Positions 23,739 through 28,926 of a DNA stretch of 28,926 bases are shown piece after piece. The stretch is from Ww85 sp963745765 (lineage in GTDB: Bacteria; Desulfobacterota; Desulfobulbia; Desulfobulbales; Desulfocapsaceae): the NCBI GenBank assembly GCA_963745765.1, contig CAVUYQ010000035.1, positions 1-28,926 on the forward strand, written 5' to 3'. The position numbers and the translations under genes were made by a program. Within the stretch, counting starts at the first letter, position 1. Every line of letters begins with the position of its first letter. The notes beneath the pieces were generated by a model, which was given only the letters and a program-made list of their open reading frames with translations, was not told the origin of the DNA and did no database searches.

Positions 23739-24422
23739 AACAATTATTGACATGATTTTGTATCTTGTTGCGCCAATATCGCTCCAGAGCGACAATTCGT
23801 TCTATTGTTCAGATAATATTGCATTTTATCACCACCAAACCGATAAAGCAGGATGTTAGCAAAATAATTCCCTCGTGGACGGCAATTGCTAAATATATTC
23901 CTCTGGCAATTGCTTTTAAAGGTTTTCAGAAGACAAGGCGCACCGAAACACGAATAATCTTACGTGGTGATGTCAGACAGGTGCACCTCTTTACGCTAAA
24001 TTGTTGGAACGTAAACCAGATCACGCTAATTTTCAGTTGGTGGAATATTCAATTTAAAGAGAGGTTGGTTGCTTCAGCTTACTCAAAATTGTTGACAGAG
24101 AAGCAACCGTTATATATCCTGTTGGTCAATACATCGTACTGTTGGTCAGGACAATAATAGTTGCCATCGTTATCAATGCCGGAGTCTGGACGAATTACAA
24201 CTATGGCATTTCGGATGCTTTGGCCATCTTCAAAGGACCTGTTGTGGAAGTTCAGATGTCGAATCTTCATGCAAGGACAGAGTTTCGACACCACTCAGTC
24301 CTTTCAAAGGTCGCATAGGAGCAGGTCTGTGGCTTCCGGGGTAGCAGCTTGGTCCGATTGCCGCTAATGCCTTACTGCGAAGCCAGGGGTGAGGTTAGCT
24401 CTCAACTCTTGAGGGAATAAAG
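23739..24422. other. Intergenic region holding a dehydroquinase relic
   Basis: The first about 300 bases (23739-24057) are AT-rich and show no gene I recognise; a 130-codon frame at 23765-24157 has unlikely composition. The second half contains the type II dehydroquinase relic (24058-24318). GAGGGA (24411-24416) is the ribosome site of the next gene. Confidence 0.55.
24058..24396 (+). pseudogene. Type II 3-dehydroquinate dehydratase relic
   Basis: A frame without a start codon encodes VIVINAGVWTNYNYG-like sequence (about 24164-24210), then GPVVEVQMSNLHARTEFRHH and SVLSKVA before a TAG at 24316. This matches the C-terminal half of AroQ/QuiB-type dehydroquinases (INPGAYTHTS ... EVHxSNxHARExFRHxS ... 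xSxVAxGxIxGFG). After the stop, VCGFRGSS still resembles the family end. The N-terminal half with LNGPNLN is not convincingly present. Two catalytic positions differ: the His after the NxGxxT motif is Asn, and the His of EVHxSN is Gln; the Arg of FRHH is kept. The enzyme would convert 3-dehydroquinate to 3-dehydroshikimate. It directly precedes a TIM-barrel gene and an AroE-type gene. Confidence 0.75.
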
Positions 24423-25250
24423 ATGAGTAAACAGTATTCATTGGCTTATTTAACAGTGAGAGGATGTGAGCCTGCAGAGATGGCTTATATAGCCGCGCGT
24501 GTAGGCTATGATTATATCAGCTTAAGGCTTATCCCGATGGGGATACCCGGTGAGAATGCCTATCTTCCCGAGGATAAGGCAATGATCGCCAGAGCAAAGG
24601 CGGCTCTCAGGGAAACCGGGATCAAAGTGCTTGATATGGAATTAGCCCGCATTCTGGATGATGTCGATCCTCGCTCGTACCTGCCGGCCATGGAGGCTGC
24701 CGCTGAATTGGGTGCAAAACATCTCATTTCCTCCGCCTGGACTACAGAAAAAAGAGATCGCGCCTATATCGTTGACTGCTTTACCGAGATATGCGACCTG
24801 GCCCAGCCGCTGGACCTGACAGTGAATCTCGAGTTTCCAACCTTTTCACGTCTCACTAATTTGCAGGAAGCTGCTGACATCGTCCGCGCTGCCAATCGAA
24901 CGAATGGCGGCATTCTCATCGACAGCCTTTACTTCCATTATTCACGGATTCAGCTTGCCGAGTTGAAGCAGTTACCTCGCGAGTGGTGTAATTTTATGCA
25001 TATTTGTGATGCTTCGGAAAATATTCCTGCGAGCGGCCCGGATATGGTCCAAGTCGCACGGGACGTGCGACTTTATGTGGGAGAAGGATGTATCGATTTT
25101 GCCGGTCTACTGGGCAGCTTGCCCCTTATGCCCTATTCCATCGAACTGCCGAACATAAAACGTCTCAAAGAATACGGCTTCGAGGGGTATGCGCGTCGCT
25201 GTCTGGAAACTGCCAAAACGCACCTGGAGAACATAAAAACAGGAATCTAA
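24423..25250 (+). CDS. TIM-barrel sugar-isomerase-like enzyme, possible 3-dehydroshikimate dehydratase
   Basis: A 275-residue xylose-isomerase-like TIM barrel (AP endonuclease 2 superfamily). The likely metal ligands lie at strand ends: Glu in VNLEFPTFSR, Asp and His in ILIDSLYFHYSR, His and Asp in FMHICDASE and Glu in YSIELPN. The family includes sugar and inosose isomerases/dehydratases (IolE) and 3-dehydroshikimate dehydratases (AsbF/QuiC type), which use the same metal site. Its place between a dehydroquinase relic and an AroE-type gene favours dehydroshikimate dehydratase. The neighbouring Gfo/Idh/MocA gene would also fit an inositol-like pathway. GAGGGA lies before the ATG. The frame is intact. 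Confidence 0.8.
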   Translation: MSKQYSLAYLTVRGCEPAEMAYIAARVGYDYISLRLIPMGIPGENAYLPEDKAMIARAKAALRETGIKVLDMELARILDDVDPRSYLPAMEAAAELGAKHLISSAWTTEKRDRAYIVDCFTEICDLAQPLDLTVNLEFPTFSRLTNLQEAADIVRAANRTNGGILIDSLYFHYSRIQLAELKQLPREWCNFMHICDASENIPASGPDMVQVARDVRLYVGEGCIDFAGLLGSLPLMPYSIELPNIKRLKEYGFEGYARRCLETAKTHLENIKTGI

Positions 25251-25382
25251 CTCACACCCCGCTCCTCTAACTTGGTTTCTCTCTAAATTGTTGCATGGCA
25301 AAGCTGAATGGCCTACCCTCTGAACCTTTGGCCGTTCAGGCATTTTAAAATAAATCCAGCCCATTTGACCAGGAGGACACCG

Positions 25383-26228
25383 ATGCACGTTGATGGTAAA
25401 ACACAATTATATGGCATTGTGGGAAAACCGGTATCTCACAGCTTAAGCCCGGCAATGCATAACGCCGCTTTCCAGCATTGTGGTCTTAACAAGGTATATC
25501 TGGCTTTTGAAGTTGAAGATATAAAACGGGCAATGGATGGCATTCGTGGTCTAGGAATTGGTGGTGTCAGCGTTACCATGCCCCACAAACAGGCGGTGAT
25601 TCCGCTTTTGGATGCTATCGATCCGGTGGCACAGAGAATTGGCGCGGTGAATACGCTGCTTATCAAGGATGGCGATATTCACGGTTACAATACAGACTGG
25701 ATCGGGGCTATTCAGGCCCTTGATATGATAGCTGATTTACCTGCTGCCAGCGTTCTCCTGCTCGGAGCAGGCGGGTCTGCCCGAGCCATCGGCTTTGGGC
25801 TCAAGGAAAAAGGGGTACCGGTGATAGTAGCGAACCGGACTCTTTCTAAAGGTCAGGCACTGGCCGCAGAGCTGGGCTGTGAGTGCTACCCGCTGGCCGA
25901 GATAAACCATTTAAAAGTCGATGTGCTGGTGAATACCACTTCTGTCGGTATGGTGCCAAATGTCGATGCAACTCCGGTACCTCAAGCTGTATTGGAGAAC
26001 ATACCCGCCGTTATGGACATTATTTATTTTCCATCTGAGACCCGGCTTCTCAGAGAGGCAAAAGAGGTCGGCTGCGAGACGGTTAACGGAATGTACATGC
26101 TTCTCTACCAGGGAGTTGCCCAGTTCGAATTATGGACCGGTTGCAATGCCCCGGTTGATGTTATGCGTGAAGTACTGTTTTCAGGCCTGGGATCTTCATC
26201 CCAGAGTCGCTCATCAGCTTGCTGTTAA
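25383..26228 (+). CDS. Shikimate/quinate dehydrogenase (AroE family)
   Basis: A 281-residue AroE-family enzyme. Substrate-binding serines lie in GKPVSHSLSPAMHN (11-27), the catalytic lysine is Lys69 in VTMPHK, and the catalytic Asp105 is in YNTDWIGA. The nucleotide fold has GAGGSARA (128-135) and VANRT; VNTTSVGM and MYMLLYQGVAQFELWTG complete the family pattern. I chose the ATG at 25383 (AGGAGGA is 7-13 bases upstream) over the frame start at 25308. It reversibly oxidises shikimate or quinate with NAD(P)+. Its position among catabolic genes, next to the TIM-barrel gene and a dehydroquinase relic, makes a catabolic paralogue more likely than the housekeeping AroE. Confidence 0.93.
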   Translation: MHVDGKTQLYGIVGKPVSHSLSPAMHNAAFQHCGLNKVYLAFEVEDIKRAMDGIRGLGIGGVSVTMPHKQAVIPLLDAIDPVAQRIGAVNTLLIKDGDIHGYNTDWIGAIQALDMIADLPAASVLLLGAGGSARAIGFGLKEKGVPVIVANRTLSKGQALAAELGCECYPLAEINHLKVDVLVNTTSVGMVPNVDATPVPQAVLENIPAVMDIIYFPSETRLLREAKEVGCETVNGMYMLLYQGVAQFELWTGCNAPVDVMREVLFSGLGSSSQSRSSACC

Positions 26229-26342
26229 CACGGCTGACAGAAACCTTCCGGGAAGGTAGGCCGTAAAAAGACAGGAGATCCGGGGCAGTGCCGGTAGCAA
26301 GGGTTGTTATTTTATTTTATTAATTTGATGGAGGTTGGGCCG

Positions 26343-27395
26343 ATGATTTCCAGTGATTCTCCGGTACGTTTAGCAGTATTTGGCAGCGGACTGGTTGGCG
26401 CAAGACATATTCAGCACATCATTGACAGCCCGTCCTGTACCCTGACGAGCGTAATCGATCCAGATCCTCAGGCAGAAATGGTGGCGGAGGCCGCTGGCGC
26501 TCACTATTTCGAAGATGTTGGCTCCTTTCTTGAAAGGCCCGATGCCGAGGGAGTGATTATTGCTACCCCCAATGAAAGTCACGCATCCCTGGGAATCAAG
26601 TGCGCCAAAGCTGGTCTGCATCTCCTTGTTGAAAAACCCATTGAAGCAGATTTGACGGCTGCCTCCGAGCTGGTCGATACTGCAGAGAAAGAAGGAGTCA
26701 AGCTGCTTGTCGGCCATCATCGTCGTTTTAACGCCTACATAGAATCTGCCAAGGAAATAATAGACAGCGGTGAGTTAGGTACGGTTTCGGCTGTCAATGT
26801 CCTGTGGGCAACGTTAAAGCCGACCAGCTACTTTGACGTGAGCTGGCGTCGTGAATCGGGCGGAGGACCGCTGCTTATCAACCTCATTCACGATATAGAC
26901 AACCTGAGATATCTGTTCGGAGACATCGAACGTGTCTATGCAGAGGAAAGTAATGTCATCCGCCGTTACCCGGTCGAGGATACAGCCATTATCTCGCTTC
27001 GTTTTCGCAATGGAATTCTGGGTACAATGGTCATCTCGGATGTTGTTCCTTCACCGTACAACTTTGAATCGGGAAGTGGTGAAAATCCATTGATCTTTGA
27101 CAACGGTCAGGATTGTTACTGGGTCTTTGGCACCAGGGGGACGCTGACTTTTCCGGAGGTGAAGATCTGGCATTATAGCGGAGAAGGGGAAAAGGGATGG
27201 GGAATGCCGCTTTCCTGCAAACGGATGGAAATCGAACGAACGGTACCTCTTGAGAGACAGCTTGAACATTTCTGCAGCATCATTCGAAATGATGCTGCCC
27301 CGCGCTGTTCCGGTCAGGAAGCGGTTAAGACCCTTAAAACAATCATGGCAATCAAAGAGGCAGCGTGCTCGGGGGCAGCAGTTGTAATCAGCTGA
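26343..27395 (+). CDS. Gfo/Idh/MocA-family oxidoreductase
   Basis: A 350-residue NAD(P)-dependent dehydrogenase of the GFO/IDH/MocA family. The Rossmann motif is FGSGLVGARHIQHI (13-26), the EKP triad is VEKPIEAD (Glu97-Lys98-Pro99) and the catalytic His-Asp pattern is LLINLIHDIDNLRYLF (His183, Asp186). The C-terminal beta-sheet domain includes AVEDTAIISLRF-type strands. I chose the ATG at 26343 because GGAGG (26330-26334) precedes it; the longer frame from 26304 has no ribosome site. Such enzymes oxidise cyclitols, sugars and sugar acids. The gene follows the AroE-type gene by about 110 bases on the same strand and is likely co-transcribed. Confidence 0.92.
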   Translation: MISSDSPVRLAVFGSGLVGARHIQHIIDSPSCTLTSVIDPDPQAEMVAEAAGAHYFEDVGSFLERPDAEGVIIATPNESHASLGIKCAKAGLHLLVEKPIEADLTAASELVDTAEKEGVKLLVGHHRRFNAYIESAKEIIDSGELGTVSAVNVLWATLKPTSYFDVSWRRESGGGPLLINLIHDIDNLRYLFGDIERVYAEESNVIRRYPVEDTAIISLRFRNGILGTMVISDVVPSPYNFESGSGENPLIFDNGQDCYWVFGTRGTLTFPEVKIWHYSGEGEKGWGMPLSCKRMEIERTVPLERQLEHFCSIIRNDAAPRCSGQEAVKTLKTIMAIKEAACSGAAVVIS

Positions 27396-27460
27396 CTGTC
27401 GCTTATCACCGGTTTCCTTTGCCGGCAGACGGTCTCAACCCGTGAAATTTTCAGGTTAAG

Positions 27461-28765
27461 GTGATGTCAGTTACAAACTATTTTGAGCCGATGCCCCAGG
27501 GTGAAAATGCTTTCGTTCTTGAGGGGAACAAGGAAATCTTCGGAGCAGGGGCTCTGGCAGAGGTCGGTGCACACGCAAAAAGTCTTGGCATGAGCCGGGT
27601 TGCGCTCTACACGGATGCTCGAGTAGGAAAACTCCAGCCGGTGGAAACGGTTTTAAAGTCTCTGCGGGAGCGCGGTATCAGGGTTTCCATTTTCGACGGT
27701 GTAGAAATCGAACCCACAGATCGTTCCCTCAAAGCCGCGATAGGTTTTGCCGAAGAAGACGATTTCGATGGATTCGTCAGCGTCGGCGGTGGTTCTGTAA
27801 TGGATACCTGTAAGGCGGTCAGCCTCTACGCCAGCTATCCGCCAAAACATTTTCTCGATTACGTGAACCAACCCCTGGGCAAGGCCTTGCCGGCACCGGG
27901 GCCGCTCAAACCGCATATCGCCTGCCCGACAACGTTTGGAACGGCCAGTGAATGCACTAATGTCGCAATTTTTAATTTCCTCGAACGAGGGACCAAGGCC
28001 GGTATTTCAAACCGGGCTATCAAACCGAGCATGGGCATCATCGACCCTGATGCCCTGCGGACCCTGCCGATCCAGGTAGTCGCAGCCAATGGTATGGATG
28101 TGTTCAGTCACGCGGTGGAATCATTCACCGCCCGGCCCTTCACCCATCGACGGGCACCGGACAATCCCGCCGTGCGGCCGGTGATTCAGGGTGCCAACCC
28201 CTTCAGCGATCTTAACTGTCTTGAGGCGATACGGTTGATTGGTGAGAATCTGGTCAAAGCCGTCCACGATCCAGAAGATTTCCTCGTGCGTGAAAAATTA
28301 TCCTTTGCCGGTTTATTGGCCGGGATTGGTTTTGGCACAGCCGGCTGTAACCTGCCCCACGGCATGTCCTATGCGGTTTCAGGGCTGGTGCACGACTACT
28401 ACGCTGCAGGCTGGCCTCATGATCACGCACTGGTACCCCATGGCTTTTCGGTGATCATCAACTCCCCTTCGGTCTTTCGCTTCATGGGACCAACATGTCC
28501 CGAACGTCATGCACAAGCTGCCCGGGCTCTGGGTGTTGCCGACGTAGGACAACGGCCTGGCGATGACCTCGCGGCGGGTGTCATCGAGATCATGCGGACT
28601 ATTGGTGTGCCTAACGGCCTGTCTGGTGTGGGGTACACGGTCGATGATCTCGACGCACTGACAGAAAAGGGTTGGAGGCAGCGACGTGTTGTTGATAATG
28701 CAGCAAGGCCGATCAGCAAAGAAGAAATGAGAGAGATGTTTGCCGGAGCTATGAAGTACTGGTGA
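27461..28765 (+). CDS. Iron-type alcohol dehydrogenase, hydroxyacid-oxoacid transhydrogenase-like
   Basis: A 434-residue group III (iron-dependent) alcohol dehydrogenase. NAD motif: SVGGGSVMDTCKAV (107-120). Likely metal ligands: Asp213 and His217 in NGMDVFSHAVES, His300 in NLPHGMSYAVSG and His327 in LVPHG. The extra segment TARPFTHRRAPDNPAVRPVI and the long loop between the last two His are typical of the hydroxyacid-oxoacid transhydrogenase branch (HOT/ADHFE1-like), which transfers hydride between a hydroxyacid and 2-oxoglutarate. The frame opens at GTG 27461, with ATG at 27464; either may be used. It is the last gene of the island in this window, 65 bases after the Gfo gene. Confidence 0.9.
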   Translation: MMSVTNYFEPMPQGENAFVLEGNKEIFGAGALAEVGAHAKSLGMSRVALYTDARVGKLQPVETVLKSLRERGIRVSIFDGVEIEPTDRSLKAAIGFAEEDDFDGFVSVGGGSVMDTCKAVSLYASYPPKHFLDYVNQPLGKALPAPGPLKPHIACPTTFGTASECTNVAIFNFLERGTKAGISNRAIKPSMGIIDPDALRTLPIQVVAANGMDVFSHAVESFTARPFTHRRAPDNPAVRPVIQGANPFSDLNCLEAIRLIGENLVKAVHDPEDFLVREKLSFAGLLAGIGFGTAGCNLPHGMSYAVSGLVHDYYAAGWPHDHALVPHGFSVIINSPSVFRFMGPTCPERHAQAARALGVADVGQRPGDDLAAGVIEIMRTIGVPNGLSGVGYTVDDLDALTEKGWRQRRVVDNAARPISKEEMREMFAGAMKYW

Positions 28766-28926
28766 AATGAAGTTGCATCAGAACTCTTTTCCCGGTATTG
28801 AGCCAGTTAACCTGAAAACTCAGAAGAGTGATTCTGCTACGGTATTATCAGGCTGGCGTTTTAACTATCACCTATTGTATAGCAATGCCATACCGGCTTT
28901 CAGCTGTTTTATCGGTATCTGACCCG

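Noticed and set aside
23765..24157. 130-codon + strand frame between the SDR and TIM-barrel genes
   Set aside because: It shows no family, no ribosome site and atypical composition. LNCWNVN at its end faintly recalls the dehydroquinase LNGPNLN, but too weakly to claim.
28767..28922. 51-codon + strand frame after the last gene
   Set aside because: It has no family match and only a chance ribosome site; the composition does not look coding.

Overview
The window is about 29 kb of bacterial chromosome with moderate GC. The mix of genes (Acr3-type arsenic resistance with a redox/CcdA branch, a small redox-disulfide protein, a corrinoid-type Fe-S domain, TRAP uptake) suggests an anaerobic proteobacterium or Desulfobacterota, perhaps a sulfate-reducer relative. 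That assignment is an inference from gene content only. No rRNA, tRNA or CRISPR array was found.

Region 1 (about 1-6.4 kb) is an arsenic-resistance island made of two converging transcription units. The + unit is arsR, acr3 and a small Fe-S domain protein. The - unit runs from about 6.34 to 2.62 kb: a second arsR, a DUF318/ArsP-type permease, an MTH895-type small thioredoxin, a DGC-like protein, an exported thioredoxin, a CcdA-like membrane protein and a thioredoxin-coupled arsC. Each arsR has a palindrome in a promoter-like context. The permease carries two apparent +1 frameshifts and the DGC-like gene one near its start.

Region 2 (6.4-13 kb) is a junkyard. It holds a frameshifted IS630-type element with clear terminal repeats, the tail of a small membrane protein coupled to an NHL-propeller gene, an orphan coding fragment, a truncated tyrosine recombinase next to a terminator, three small intact genes (a four-helix membrane protein, a Cys-rich zinc-ribbon-like protein and a TMEM175-family channel), a 24-codon SDR stub and a decayed IS3-type transposase.

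Region 3 (13-28.8 kb) is a catabolic island. A strong promoter with a 15-bp palindrome leads into a DctPQM TRAP transporter. It is followed by an HMG-CoA-lyase-like enzyme (- strand), an acylating aldehyde dehydrogenase of the sulfoacetaldehyde-dehydrogenase type (one frameshift), a TPP-dependent 2-oxoacid enzyme, a GntR/FCD regulator, an SDR relic, an IclR regulator, an intact SDR, a relic of type II 3-dehydroquinate dehydratase, a TIM-barrel isomerase/dehydratase, an AroE-type dehydrogenase, a Gfo/Idh/MocA oxidoreductase and an iron alcohol dehydrogenase resembling hydroxyacid-oxoacid transhydrogenases.

Read together, region 3 looks like uptake and stepwise oxidation of a carboxylated, possibly cyclic polyhydroxy acid (quinate/shikimate-like). 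Downstream steps would be decarboxylation to an aldehyde, conversion to an acyl-CoA and aldol-type acyl-CoA cleavage. The substrate is not proven. The many relics and single-base frameshifts suggest that the island is eroding or that the assembly contains uncorrected indels.
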